Shown here: positions 50,898 through 59,146 of the stretch, piece by piece
Position numbering within the stretch: position 1 is the stretch's first letter
How the letters are laid out: each line of letters opens with the position of its first letter
Program-made: the position numbers and the translations under genes
DNA from: an uncultured Oscillospiraceae bacterium
GTDB taxonomy: Bacteria; Bacillota; Clostridia; Oscillospirales; Oscillospiraceae
DNA length: 64,000 nucleotides
Reading direction: 5' to 3'
Assembly (NCBI GenBank): GCA_947625045.1
Contig: CANQMW010000004.1
Location: 62,001 to 126,000 of the forward strand
Notes under the pieces: generated by a model
Seen by the model: only the letters and a program-made list of their open reading frames with translations
What the model was told of the DNA's origin: nothing
The model's database searches: none

Positions 50898-52454
50898 TCA
50901 CAAAACAATAAAGCCTCGGTGGTTATACACCGAGTCCCCGCTATTCAGATTCTTCATGGCCCTGTCCAGCGCCATGACAAGAGCCACCGCACCGTCCACC
51001 TTCTCGGTGGATTTTGCTTTATCCAGCTTGATGTTCCCCGCAGGATCTGTCCGGGCATAGGCATTGTCCATGTTCCAGCGTAGAACCGGGTGCCCGCCAT
51101 GAGCCAGCCGATGCTCCAGCACGATGCGCATCAGTTCTTTGGTCGGGGGACTCATATCACGAAACCCCTGGCCGAAAGGCACCATCGTGAAGCCATCCTC
51201 CTCCAGCTGCTGTACCATCATGGTGGCGTTCCAGCGGTCGTGGGCAATTTCGCGGATGTTGTACTTCTCGCCGAGCTGACAGATAAACTGCTCAATGAAG
51301 CCATAATGGACCACGTTGCCCTCGGTGGTCTGGATGAAGCCCTGCTTATGCCACACGTCATAAGGAACATGGTCCCGGCGCACCCGCAGGGAGAGCGTTT
51401 CCTCCGGCAGCCAGAAGTAGGGCAGGACTTGATACGGATCGCCGTCCATCAAGGGCGGGAATACCAGTACTAGGGCAGTCAGATCGCTGGTGCTGGACAG
51501 ATCCAGCCCCGCATAGCAGACCCGACCCTCCAGCTGATATGGGTCAACCGCGCCGCCGCACTCATCCCATTTATCCATGGGCATCCAGCGGACAGTTTGT
51601 TTGACCCATTGATTAAGCCGGAGTTGGCGGAACTGGTTCTCATCTGCCGGTGTCTCTAGGGCCTTTCGGAAAGCATCCCGCACCTTGTCGATGGTGATGG
51701 TGTGCCCCAGCGAGGGGTTGGCCTTGTACCAGTTGGCCTCGCTCGTCCAGTCAGCGTCGTCCGGCAAGCCGAATATCACTGGATAGAACCGGGGGTCGAT
51801 CTTCCGGCCTTCCAAGATGTCAAGAGCCTTTTGATGGACTTCCCAGCAGATGCTGTTGCGGTCCGTCCCGGCAGTAGTCAGGAAAAACCACAGCGGCTGT
51901 TTCCGTGCGTCACCGCTGCCCTGGGTCATAACATCATACAGAGCACGAGTAGGCTGGGTGTGCAGCTCATCGAAGATGCAGGCTGACACATTCAAGCCAT
52001 GTTTGGTGGCCACCTCTGAGGACAACACCTGATAGATACTCCCTGTTGGCTGATACACCATGCGCTTGGTGGAAGGGATGATCTTGATGCGCTTCATCAG
52101 CGGAGGAGACTGTTTGACCATATCCACCGCCACATCGAAAACGATACCAGCCTGCTGGCGGTCGCTGGCGCATGAGTAAACCTCAGCCTTCCACTCATCA
52201 TCGTTGACCAGCATATTTAGAGCAATGGCCGCGCCTAGCTCACTTTTCCCTTGCTTCTTGGGGATTTCAATGTATGCGGTAGTGTATTGCCGCATGGTAG
52301 GGTCCTCGTCGCGGACCGTGCCAAACACGTCGCGGATGATCTTTTCCTGCCAGGGAAGAAGGTCGAAAGGCACCCCATGAAACTCACCCTTGGTATGCTT
52401 GAGCGCCTGGATGAACTTGATCACCCGCTGGGCTTTTCTCTCATCGTAAGCCAC
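50898..52454 (-). CDS. Terminase large subunit
   Basis: A protein of 518 residues. ATPase motifs AYIEIPKKQGKSELG (Walker A) and NVSACIFDELHTQP (Walker B) are present, with a nuclease region including CYAGLDLSSTSDLTALVLVF and EIAHDRWNATMM. It pumps and cuts phage DNA into the head. Confidence 0.95.
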   Translation of the reverse strand: MAYDERKAQRVIKFIQALKHTKGEFHGVPFDLLPWQEKIIRDVFGTVRDEDPTMRQYTTAYIEIPKKQGKSELGAAIALNMLVNDDEWKAEVYSCASDRQQAGIVFDVAVDMVKQSPPLMKRIKIIPSTKRMVYQPTGSIYQVLSSEVATKHGLNVSACIFDELHTQPTRALYDVMTQGSGDARKQPLWFFLTTAGTDRNSICWEVHQKALDILEGRKIDPRFYPVIFGLPDDADWTSEANWYKANPSLGHTITIDKVRDAFRKALETPADENQFRQLRLNQWVKQTVRWMPMDKWDECGGAVDPYQLEGRVCYAGLDLSSTSDLTALVLVFPPLMDGDPYQVLPYFWLPEETLSLRVRRDHVPYDVWHKQGFIQTTEGNVVHYGFIEQFICQLGEKYNIREIAHDRWNATMMVQQLEEDGFTMVPFGQGFRDMSPPTKELMRIVLEHRLAHGGHPVLRWNMDNAYARTDPAGNIKLDKAKSTEKVDGAVALVMALDRAMKNLNSGDSVYNHRGFIVL

Positions 52455-52455
52455 C

Positions 52456-52935
52456 TCACCACTCCCCCTTCAACACTTGTTCCATTGGGTCATCGGAGGC
52501 CCCATCATTCCCGCCACCGCCAGCGATGATCCGCGCTCTGGTGGCAGGGGTCAGTCCGAACTCCGCACACAGACTTTGCATGATTTTCAGATTCTGCTGG
52601 GCGATACTAACCTGGGGGACCTGTTGCACATAGCCGGAAGGGGTCTGAAAGATGGACCCGTGCTGGGATATGAATTCCTCGGCCTCACGCCACCTGGCAT
52701 AGGCTTGGCAGTATCCCGCAAAGGCCGTGAGATCGGCGGTCGTGAGCACGCCCATAGCTTCCAGGGACGGGGCCAGACGTTCCCATTCCCGCTTGGCTTC
52801 TTCCTCCAGCCAGTCCGGGCACTCAATGTTCCCCTTCGGCGGCACGGGCTCATATTCGTTCAGTGGGCGCTTGCCCGGATTGCCCTCCAGCACCTTTAGG
52901 GCGGTGGGCTTTGGCTTCCTCCCTCTGGTAGCCAT
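52456..52935 (-). CDS. Terminase small subunit (P27 family)
   Basis: A protein of 159 residues from the ATG at 52935 (GGAGGTG site). TRGRKPKPTALKVLEGNPGKRPLNEYEP and LEEEAKREWERLAPSLEAMGVLTTAD are typical of P27-family small terminases, which bind phage DNA ends. Confidence 0.93.
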   Translation of the reverse strand: MATRGRKPKPTALKVLEGNPGKRPLNEYEPVPPKGNIECPDWLEEEAKREWERLAPSLEAMGVLTTADLTAFAGYCQAYARWREAEEFISQHGSIFQTPSGYVQQVPQVSIAQQNLKIMQSLCAEFGLTPATRARIIAGGGGNDGASDDPMEQVLKGEW

Positions 52936-52975
52936 GGGCCACACCTCCTATTCAGAGCATGAAGAAGCGCCGTAT

Positions 52976-54223
52976 TCACTGGGTGGATACGGCGTTTTCG
53001 TATGTCATTTCCTGCCCATCCCGGAGCACTCGGACACCCTCGGTGTTTCCGATAAGGTTTACATAACGCTCCACTATCACGGACGCATACCGGGGGTCCA
53101 GCTCCATCGTCCGGCAGATGCGGTCCGTTTCCTCACACGCGATGAGCGTGCTGCCACTGCCGCCAAACAGGTCCATCACCACAGCGTTGGGCGCGGAGCT
53201 GTTTTTTATGGGATAGGCGAGGAGGGGGACTGGCTTCATGGTGGGATGTTCTTTGCTGCGTTTCGGCTTGTCGAATCGCCAGATGGTGGACTGCTTCCGG
53301 TCCGAATACCACTTATGCTTGCCGTTGGGCAGCCAGCCGAACAGGACCGGCTCATGCTGCCATTGATAGGGACTGCGGCCCAGCACTAGGGAATTCTTTA
53401 CCCAAATGCATACGCCGGAGATATGGAACCCCGCCTCCTTAAAGGCGCGGCGGAAGTTCAAACCCTCCGTGTCCGCATGGAAGATGTACGCGCTGCCGCC
53501 CTCGGCCATGTGCGCAGACATATTTTTGAACGCCGCCAGCAGGAACTCGTAGAACTTCTCATCCCCCATACTGTCATTCTGGATGGATTTGCCGTCTGCC
53601 GATTCATAGCTGACATTGTACGGCGGGTCGGTCACTACCAAGTTTGCCTTCACGCCGTCCATGAGCAGATCAACGTCATCCGGGTTGGTACTGTCACCGC
53701 AGACCATCCGGTGCCGGCCCAGGGTCCACACATCCCCGGTCTTGACGAAAGGCTCAATCTCCTCTGCCTCCAGCTCACAGTTATCGTCTTTCACATCCTT
53801 GTCATGAACCTGGGAAAAAAGATCGTCGATCTCGGCGGCATCAAAGCCGGTCGCACCCATGTCATAGCCAGACAGTTGCAAGTCCTGAAGCAGATCCGCC
53901 AGGGCTTTTGGCTCCCACTCACCCACAGCCTTGTTGAGCGCGATGTTGAGGGCCTTCTCATCCTGGGGGTCCTCGATGTGGACGACCACGCAGTCGATCT
54001 CCTTAACGCCCTCGGCAATGAGAACCTTGTACCGCTGGTGGCCGCCGACGATGTTGCCCGTCACCTCATTCCAAATCACGGGGTCCACATAGCCATATGT
54101 GTGCAGGCTTCTCTTGATTTTTTCATAGGCTGGATCGCCGGGCTTCAGATCTTTCCGGGGATTGTATTTCGCGGGTTTGAGCTGATCCACCGGGATTTTT
54201 TGCAGATTCATGGTTGTGTTCAC
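52976..54223 (-). CDS. ParB-domain DNA adenine/cytosine-N4 methyltransferase
   Basis: A protein of 415 residues from a GTG with GAGGAGG upstream. The N-terminus is a ParB-like nuclease fold domain (VDQLKPAKYNPRKDL...NIVGGHQRYKVLIAEG). The C-terminus is an N6/N4 amino-methyltransferase (VTDPPYNVSYES, then VVMDLFGGSGSTLIACEE). It is next to the small terminase. Such fusions modify phage DNA against restriction and may act at packaging. Confidence 0.92.
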   Translation of the reverse strand: MNTTMNLQKIPVDQLKPAKYNPRKDLKPGDPAYEKIKRSLHTYGYVDPVIWNEVTGNIVGGHQRYKVLIAEGVKEIDCVVVHIEDPQDEKALNIALNKAVGEWEPKALADLLQDLQLSGYDMGATGFDAAEIDDLFSQVHDKDVKDDNCELEAEEIEPFVKTGDVWTLGRHRMVCGDSTNPDDVDLLMDGVKANLVVTDPPYNVSYESADGKSIQNDSMGDEKFYEFLLAAFKNMSAHMAEGGSAYIFHADTEGLNFRRAFKEAGFHISGVCIWVKNSLVLGRSPYQWQHEPVLFGWLPNGKHKWYSDRKQSTIWRFDKPKRSKEHPTMKPVPLLAYPIKNSSAPNAVVMDLFGGSGSTLIACEETDRICRTMELDPRYASVIVERYVNLIGNTEGVRVLRDGQEMTYENAVSTQ

Positions 54224-54342
54224 GAAAGCTCCTCCTCACTCTGTCTGGATAGGTGATGCTGCCAGATTAAAGAACCGTTCATAATAAGTTCCAAAAAAGT
54301 CCAAAAACTTCACAGCAAAGTGTGGTATTTTACATAACAAGA

Positions 54343-54511
54343 AACCTGTGTATCAGCGAGAACCGCTGGCTTGTGTTGGAGCCGATGCCGGGACGCGATC
54401 ACGCCACCGGATAAAGCCTACGGCTCCACACGGCGCAAAAGCCGCACAGTGTGTCGATATAAATTACTTGGGCGCAGCTTAAAACGGCAAGCTGCGCCCA
54501 AGACAATTTTT
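54343..54511 (+). ncRNA. Candidate structured RNA with terminator
   Basis: A possible promoter is TTCACA (54309) - 16 bases - TACATA (54331). Stems visible: CAGCG/CGCTG (54354-54368), a nested domain TGGAGCCG...CGGCTCCA (54377-54384 with 54421-54428) enclosing CCGG/CCGG and GCG/CGC, CGGC/GCCG, and a 14-bp terminator stem (54467-54480 with 54489-54502) before a T-run. It is between the methylase gene and the early operon, on the + strand. I do not recognise the family. It could be a regulatory RNA or a packaging-site transcript. Confidence 0.55.
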
Positions 54512-54544
54512 AAGATCATGCCATGAAAAGGAAGATAGGATCAA

Positions 54545-54576
54545 CCGGCTCCCCACGGCAGTGAGGGGCCTTTTTG
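54545..54576 (+). terminator. Second + strand terminator
   Basis: GGC-CCCC/GGGG-GCC-like hairpin followed by TTTTTG. Together with the next hairpin it forms a block of three successive terminator-like structures on the + strand. Confidence 0.6.
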
Positions 54577-54585
54577 TTACCGCCA

Positions 54586-54611
54586 GCCGCTCCGAAAGGG
54601 GCGGCTTTTTT
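54586..54611 (+). terminator. Third + strand terminator
   Basis: GCCGCTCC-GAAA-GGGGCGGC (8 bp, GNRA-type loop) followed by TTTTTT. Strong intrinsic terminator. Confidence 0.85.
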
Positions 54612-55134
54612 GTGTTTCTGGGCCGTTTGACCCCCCTCCCCCAATTTCGCGGAAATTTACGCGAGAGGGGGGCGCGGTCTCTTAGTAACGCACCACCGGG
54701 ATTCAGGCCCCCCTTGGGCGCACAGCCACGGGCGGGCGTGTGCGGCGGGTGGACGGGCGCGACCAGGGCGGGCGCACGGGCGGTGGCGGGTGGGTGCGAC
54801 CGGGGGCGGGCGCACGGGCGGGCGTGGGCGTTACGCGCGTACACGCGGACGTGGGCGCCAGCGGCGGGCGCGGCGGGCGGTTTTTGGGGGCAAAAAACGG
54901 CGGCAGCCGGGCGGGGTGTGTAGGGTTTTCCCGTTTTGGGCGGGTTGGAGTTTTCGGGCGGCGGGCGCGAAAAAGGCCGGTTTTGCCCGGTTTTTGTCGG
55001 TTGTACACAAGCCGGGGGCGCGAGGTTTGTGTAGTAAATCGGGTTGCTTTTTGGCCCCGGCAGAGCGATGAATGTGTCACGCCGCGGGGGGCAACCCCAC
55101 GGGGCGAAAACAAAAACGAAAGGAACGCGACCCC
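54612..55134. other. GC-rich stretch upstream of the early operon, no gene
   Basis: About 500 bases with long runs of GGGCGGGCGC-type sequence on the + strand. Frames on both strands are open only because of composition, and none has a plausible product. It may hold the early promoter or an origin, but no clear element is visible. Confidence 0.6.
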
Positions 55135-56001
55135 ATGAAAAACCAGACCTTTGGCATCGAACTCGAAATGCGACACATCACCCGCGCCGACGCCGCGAAA
55201 GTCATCGCGGCACACTTTGGAACCCAAGTCCGGCACACGGGCGGAACCTACGACACACGCGAAATTCCCGACGGCACGGGACGTGTCTGGAAAGTGGTCT
55301 CCGACTCCTCCATCGACGATGTGTGGGAACGAGAGACCGAAGTGGTCAGCCCCATCTGCCGGTGGGACGACATCGAGACTGTGCAAGAGTTGGTCCGCAA
55401 GCTCAAGGCTGCCGGGGCCGAGGCACACACTTCCTGCGGCATCCACGTCCACGTCGGCCTCGGCGAACACACCCCCAAGACCCTGCGCAACTTGGTCAAC
55501 ATAGTCAACGCCAAGGAAGACCTGCTCACCATGGCTCTGGAGATAAGCCACAGCCGTCGCACACGGTGGTGCCAGCCGGTGGACCCGAATTTCCTCCGCC
55601 GTCTGAACGCGAAAAAACCCAAGACCATGGAGGCTTTCGCACAGCTTTGGTACGGCGACCAGGACTGGCGGTACCACGCACACCAGCACTACGACTCCAG
55701 CCGGTACCACTTGCTCAACCTGCACAGCGTGTTCCAGAAGGGCACCATCGAGTTCCGGGCCTTCAACAGCACACTTCACGCGGGTAAAGTCAAAGCCTAC
55801 ATCCAGCTGTGCCTGGCCATCTCCTACCAAGCCCTGACTGCGGGGTCCGCCAGCCCCAAGCGCCCCGACACAGACAACCCCAAATACACCTTCCGGTGCT
55901 GGCTCCTCCGGCTGGGCTTCATCGGTGACGAATTTGACACAGCCCGGAAGCTCCTCATCAAAGCCCTCCCCGGCAATTCCGCCTGGCGGATGGCTTCCTG
56001 A
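55135..56001 (+). CDS. Amidoligase (glutamine synthetase-like fold)
   Basis: A protein of 288 residues from the ATG at 55135 (AAAGGAA). FGIELEMRHI (ATP/metal strand), ETEVVSP, SCGIHVHVGLG and GTIEFRAFNSTLHAG match Amidoligase_2 enzymes. These form amide or peptide bonds using ATP. A class II glutamine amidotransferase (57445) and a gamma-glutamylcyclotransferase (60430) are in the same operon, the gene set noted for amidoligase systems proposed to tag proteins or make peptides. I infer a modification pathway; the substrate is unknown. Confidence 0.88.
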   Translation: MKNQTFGIELEMRHITRADAAKVIAAHFGTQVRHTGGTYDTREIPDGTGRVWKVVSDSSIDDVWERETEVVSPICRWDDIETVQELVRKLKAAGAEAHTSCGIHVHVGLGEHTPKTLRNLVNIVNAKEDLLTMALEISHSRRTRWCQPVDPNFLRRLNAKKPKTMEAFAQLWYGDQDWRYHAHQHYDSSRYHLLNLHSVFQKGTIEFRAFNSTLHAGKVKAYIQLCLAISYQALTAGSASPKRPDTDNPKYTFRCWLLRLGFIGDEFDTARKLLIKALPGNSAWRMAS

Positions 56002-56033
56002 CACAGCCGCCATGGACACAGCTTTCAAATCGC

Positions 56034-56093
56034 CCCGCCTGACGAGTGCTGGCTGGCTGCCAGCCGAAACCGGGCACAGCGCCCGGTCGCGGG
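56034..56093 (+). ncRNA. Hammerhead ribozyme A (type I)
   Basis: Stem I is CCCGC (56034-56038) with GCGGG (56089-56093). The core is CTGACGA (56039-56045), then stem II of 7 bp with a bulged T, GAAA (56066-56069), stem III CCGGGC/GCCCGG (56070-56086) and GTC, with cleavage expected after C56088. Stem III differs from copies C to F by covarying pairs. Confidence 0.88.
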
Positions 56094-56147
56094 AAGCCGC
56101 ACACGCTTTCAAATCAACCAGGGCATCTGCCCGGAAAGGAACACACC

Positions 56148-56444
56148 GTGAAAAAACAGAACTTCTCCAACACACTCACCGGGGCCGCGAAAGGCTATGC
56201 CAGTATGTGGCACGAGGGCGTCATCGGCATCCCGAAAAAGGGTGGTAGCCACGTCCGAGTCACCTACCAAGTGAAGGTGTACAAAACTGGGTCCAGCTTT
56301 GGAATCAACGAGGGCCGCATTTCCAAGCTGTGGCTGGCCATCGACGGGCACACGGTAGCGAACTACGACCGGGGCTGGGACACAGAGCCGACCTGCGAAG
56401 AGGCCAAGCTCGCACTGTGCATCCTCCTCAACAACTACAACTGA
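56148..56444 (+). CDS. Small early protein, unknown
   Basis: A protein of 98 residues from a GTG; the leader GGAAAGGAACACACC precedes it, with a GGGC/GCCC hairpin before. The product starts VKKQNFSNTLTGAAKGYASMW and has GGSHVRVTYQVKVYKTGSSFG. I recognise no family. It lies between hammerhead A and the gene at 56493, with no ribozyme between the latter two. Confidence 0.75.
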   Translation: MKKQNFSNTLTGAAKGYASMWHEGVIGIPKKGGSHVRVTYQVKVYKTGSSFGINEGRISKLWLAIDGHTVANYDRGWDTEPTCEEAKLALCILLNNYN

Positions 56445-56492
56445 CACACAGCTTTCAAATCAACAGGGCGACCGCCCGGAAAGGAACACACC

Positions 56493-57083
56493 ATGAAAAA
56501 ACAGGACATCCGAAAAAAGTACACTGAGACAGTCACCGAGCTTTTGAATCAAGGGTACACCATTTTCCCCGACACCATGCGTGGCAGCCAGGGTGAGATC
56601 GCACACATCGATTTGAGCAACGGCTCTGAAATCGTCCGGGTCCTTTTGGAACGGGAGATGTGCTGGGCGCACCTCGACGACGGCTTCGACGGCAACGTCA
56701 TCATCCTCACGGTGGGCCGCGCCGCGCCGGACACACGCCTCTCCGACAACTGGGACGGCGACCTCTGGAACAACCGGCTGGAGCACATCTCCCAAATCAA
56801 GTGGCTGGAACTCACCGACCGCGGCGAAGGCTGGTACACAACCGTGGACGAAGCGCCTCGCATCGGACGCCTTCGGACGGAGCGGTACAGCCGCCGCAAC
56901 ACAGCCTGCCACGAGGAACTGGGCACAGCTTTCAAATCAGCCGCCCTGCCCTGGCTCCGGAAACAGCCGCGGATGAAGTCCTGCCGCCTGGAGGATATTG
57001 ACCGGGTGGAGCGGTACACCGAGCGCGGGGGCCGCAGACGCTTTGAAATCACTGCCCGCGGAAAGCGGTACACCCTCCGCTGA
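56493..57083 (+). CDS. Early protein, unknown
   Basis: A protein of 196 residues. MKKQDIRKKYTETVTELLNQ and LEREMCWAHLDDGFDGNVII are visible. The leader AAAGGAACACACC is shared with 56148 and 58465. The word CTTTCAAATC occurs inside the gene (56929). I recognise no family. Confidence 0.75.
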   Translation: MKKQDIRKKYTETVTELLNQGYTIFPDTMRGSQGEIAHIDLSNGSEIVRVLLEREMCWAHLDDGFDGNVIILTVGRAAPDTRLSDNWDGDLWNNRLEHISQIKWLELTDRGEGWYTTVDEAPRIGRLRTERYSRRNTACHEELGTAFKSAALPWLRKQPRMKSCRLEDIDRVERYTERGGRRRFEITARGKRYTLR

Positions 57084-57102
57084 GGCACAGCTTGCAAATC
57101 AA

Positions 57103-57160
57103 CCCGCCTGACGATGGCTGGCCGGCTGCCAGCCGAAACCGGGCACCGCCCGGTCGCGGG
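57103..57160 (+). ncRNA. Hammerhead ribozyme B (type I)
   Basis: CCCGC (57103-57107), CTGACGA (57108-57114), stem II GGCTGGC/GCCAGCC (57116-57134), GAAA (57135-57138), stem III CCGGGC/GCCCGG (57139-57153), GTC (57153-57155), GCGGG (57156-57160). Cleavage expected after 57155. Confidence 0.9.
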
Positions 57161-57201
57161 AAGCCAAACAGCTTTCAAATCAACACATGGAGGTTTGCAA
57201 A

Positions 57202-57411
57202 ATGTACGAGAACGAATTCACCGAGGAAACCCTGCAGAACGGTCTGCGAGAACTGATCGACGGCACACCTACAGATGACGACCCGGTCTGCTGGGAGAAC
57301 TTCCGAGTACAGACTTTCGATGAAGCTGGTGTCATGACCTACAACAAGGGCTTGGTAATCACCCTGCCCGACGGCACAGAGTACCAGCTGACCATCGTCC
57401 AGAGCCGCTAA
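57202..57411 (+). CDS. Small acidic early protein
   Basis: A protein of 69 residues from the ATG at 57202 (GGAGG 8 bases before). MYENEFTEETLQNGLRELID and DDPVCWENFRVQTFDEAG are visible. I recognise no family. It shares a transcript segment with the glutamine amidotransferase gene, because no ribozyme lies between them. Confidence 0.7.
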   Translation: MYENEFTEETLQNGLRELIDGTPTDDDPVCWENFRVQTFDEAGVMTYNKGLVITLPDGTEYQLTIVQSR

Positions 57412-57444
57412 CGCACAGCTTTCAAATCAAAGGAGGTCAAAACT

Positions 57445-58059
57445 ATGTGCATCATTTGCTCATCCGCCGCTGGCGTCCGCCAGCCCACCTGCGGAACTAT
57501 CCGTACCATGTTCGAGAACAATCCCCACGGTGCGGGATATATGTACGCCCGCAACGGAAAGGTACACATCCGAAAAGGCTTCATGGATGTGGACAGCTTT
57601 CTGGACGCTATCCGAAAGGAACACTTCACCGCGAAAGACCCGGTGGTGTACCACTTCCGAATCAGCACCCAAGCGGGTGTGCAGCCGGAGATGACACACC
57701 CATTCCCGCTTTCAAATCGCCGCGACCGAATGAAAGTTCTGAAATCGAACTGCCGCTGCGGTATCGCACACAACGGCACCATCCAGCTCACCAGCGACCC
57801 CAATAACAAAGAGTACAGTGACACAGCCCTCTTTGTGACGCAGTACCTCTCCGAAATCATCCGCCAGCCCAGCGACCTGCGGAACCCCGCCACACTGGAT
57901 TTCATCCACCATCTGGCCGGGTCCAAATTCGCCATCATGGATGCCAGCGGATACATAGCAACGATTGGTAAATTTATAAACGAGCGGGGACTACTGTTCA
58001 GCAACGACAGCTACTACCCACGCAGGTACTTCTGGACAGCATCCACGAAACGCTTCTGA
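57445..58059 (+). CDS. Class II glutamine amidotransferase-like protein
   Basis: A protein of 204 residues. It begins MCIICSS, so Cys2 becomes the N-terminal nucleophile after Met removal. NNPHGAGYMYARNGKV, VVYHFRISTQAG (arginine of the Ntn site) and CGIAHNGTIQL are the expected Ntn GAT-II motifs. It would supply ammonia from glutamine or hydrolyse amides. Being in the amidoligase operon, it likely serves that pathway. Confidence 0.87.
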   Translation: MCIICSSAAGVRQPTCGTIRTMFENNPHGAGYMYARNGKVHIRKGFMDVDSFLDAIRKEHFTAKDPVVYHFRISTQAGVQPEMTHPFPLSNRRDRMKVLKSNCRCGIAHNGTIQLTSDPNNKEYSDTALFVTQYLSEIIRQPSDLRNPATLDFIHHLAGSKFAIMDASGYIATIGKFINERGLLFSNDSYYPRRYFWTASTKRF

Positions 58060-58064
58060 ATCAA

Positions 58065-58124
58065 CCCGCCTGACGATGGCCCATGGCACGGGCCGAAACG
58101 CTCCGAGGCTTGGAGCGTCGCGGG
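58065..58124 (+). ncRNA. Hammerhead ribozyme C (type I)
   Basis: CCCGC (58065-58069), CTGACGA (58070-58076), a bulged T, stem II GGCCC/GGGCC with loop ATGGCAC, GAAA (58095-58098), stem III CGCTCC/GGAGCG (58099-58117), TC, and GCGGG (58120-58124). Cleavage expected after 58119. Confidence 0.92.
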
Positions 58125-58164
58125 AGCCACACAGCTTCTAAATCTACATGTGGAGGGACACAGC

Positions 58165-58377
58165 ATGACAAAAACCACACTTACGGAAATTTTCAAGAAG
58201 TACAACCTTACAGAAAATGACGTAGGCACGATGCTTTGGGAAGATGCAGAAGATGATCACGATGCACATTTCATAGTGATACGCGACTGTTCGGCGCTGT
58301 ACATCATCGATACCTGCGGCATTGAGGCTGGCTCAGATGGCTTCTATGAAGGGAGTGTATACACGGTTCTGATGTGA
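58165..58377 (+). CDS. Small acidic early protein
   Basis: A protein of 70 residues from the ATG at 58165 (GGAGGGA upstream). MTKTTLTEIFKKYNLTEND and HDAHFIVIRDCSALYIIDT are visible. I recognise no family. It sits between ribozyme C and a degenerate ribozyme. Confidence 0.7.
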   Translation: MTKTTLTEIFKKYNLTENDVGTMLWEDAEDDHDAHFIVIRDCSALYIIDTCGIEAGSDGFYEGSVYTVLM

Positions 58378-58392
58378 TAAGTTCATACACTC

Positions 58393-58444
58393 TTGATGAT
58401 GGCTGCTGGCACAGTCGAAACGCTCCCAAATCAAAATGGGCATC
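58393..58444 (+). other. Degenerate hammerhead relic
   Basis: TTGATGA (C3 replaced by T), stem II GGCTG/CAGTC, GAAA and the 5' strand of stem III (CGCTCCC) remain, but the 3' half is replaced by CAAATCAA and the gene leader. The missing stem I partner makes it inactive. The break lies at a CAAATCAA-like word, so deletion by recombination between repeats is likely. Confidence 0.7.
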
Positions 58445-58464
58445 GCCCGGAAAGGAACACACAA

Positions 58465-58683
58465 ATGAAAAACTTGAACTTTGAAATCTGTATGGACATC
58501 CTCGACTGGTACGATGATGACCTTTACGACTTCATCAACCACATCCTCACATCCAAAGTGGACGGGTCCAAGCGTATCCAGAGAGCGTTGCCACATCTGC
58601 AGACTCATGTGCAGAACCTTGTGGAGCAGAATCGAAACACCGCACGGCATACCCGAAAAGTGTGTGATTCGCTCTTAAATTGA
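58465..58683 (+). CDS. Small early protein, unknown
   Basis: A protein of 72 residues. MKNLNFEICMDILDWYDDDLYDFINHIL has a run of acidic and aromatic residues. The leader has a GGGC/GCCC hairpin and AAAGGAACACAC. Ribozyme E begins directly after the stop codon. Confidence 0.72.
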   Translation: MKNLNFEICMDILDWYDDDLYDFINHILTSKVDGSKRIQRALPHLQTHVQNLVEQNRNTARHTRKVCDSLLN

Positions 58684-58742
58684 CCCGCCTGACGATGGCC
58701 TTTGGCACGGGCCGAAACGCTCCGGGATTGGAGCGTCGCGGG
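58684..58742 (+). ncRNA. Hammerhead ribozyme E (type I)
   Basis: CCCGC (58684-58688), CTGACGA (58689-58695), bulged T, stem II GGCCT/GGGCC with loop TTGGCAC, GAAA (58714-58717), stem III CGCTCC/GGAGCG, GTC, GCGGG (58738-58742). Cleavage expected after 58737. The U-G pair in stem II is conservative. Confidence 0.92.
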
Positions 58743-58781
58743 AGCCACACAGCTCTCAAATCAAAACAAGAGGTTCACGAA

Positions 58782-59009
58782 ATGAACAGCTACGAAATCC
58801 TTGTTGCATGTGAAAAACTTGGTGCGCACACTGTTGAGGTCATAGAAAGCGACCCGAAGTTGGAGAAGCCGCTGCGCGGTGTCGCCAACACAACGGACAG
58901 GAACACCGTACAGTGTTTCCTCGGCGGGGGCTACGGTGAAGATGACTGTGAACTCACCCCGGAAGAGTTCGGCAGCCGACTGAAAATCACAGCTGGCATT
59001 TTCGCCTGA
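58782..59009 (+). CDS. Small early protein, unknown
   Basis: A protein of 75 residues. MNSYEILVACEKLGAHTVEVIE and QCFLGGGYGEDDCELTPEE are visible. The ribosome site AGAGG is modest. I recognise no family. It lies between ribozymes E and F. Confidence 0.7.
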   Translation: MNSYEILVACEKLGAHTVEVIESDPKLEKPLRGVANTTDRNTVQCFLGGGYGEDDCELTPEEFGSRLKITAGIFA

Positions 59010-59023
59010 CGCTTCTGAATCAA

Positions 59024-59084
59024 CCCGCCTGACGATGGCCCCTGGCATGGGCCGAAACGCTTCCAAATTCGGGAGCGTCGCGGG
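59024..59084 (+). ncRNA. Hammerhead ribozyme F (type I)
   Basis: CCCGC (59024-59028), CTGACGA (59029-59035), bulged T, stem II GGCCC/GGGCC with loop CTGGCAT, GAAA (59054-59057), a 7-bp stem III (59058-59077) with loop AAATTC, TC, GCGGG (59080-59084). Cleavage expected after 59079. Confidence 0.92.
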
Positions 59085-59146
59085 AGCCGCACACGCTTCC
59101 AAATTAACCTGGCGCCCAGGGTGAAGGGCAGAAAGGTCACACACCA

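Noticed and set aside
54703-56175. A 490-codon minus-strand frame
   Set aside because: It opposes the amidoligase gene and runs through GC-rich sequence with no ribosome site or domain.
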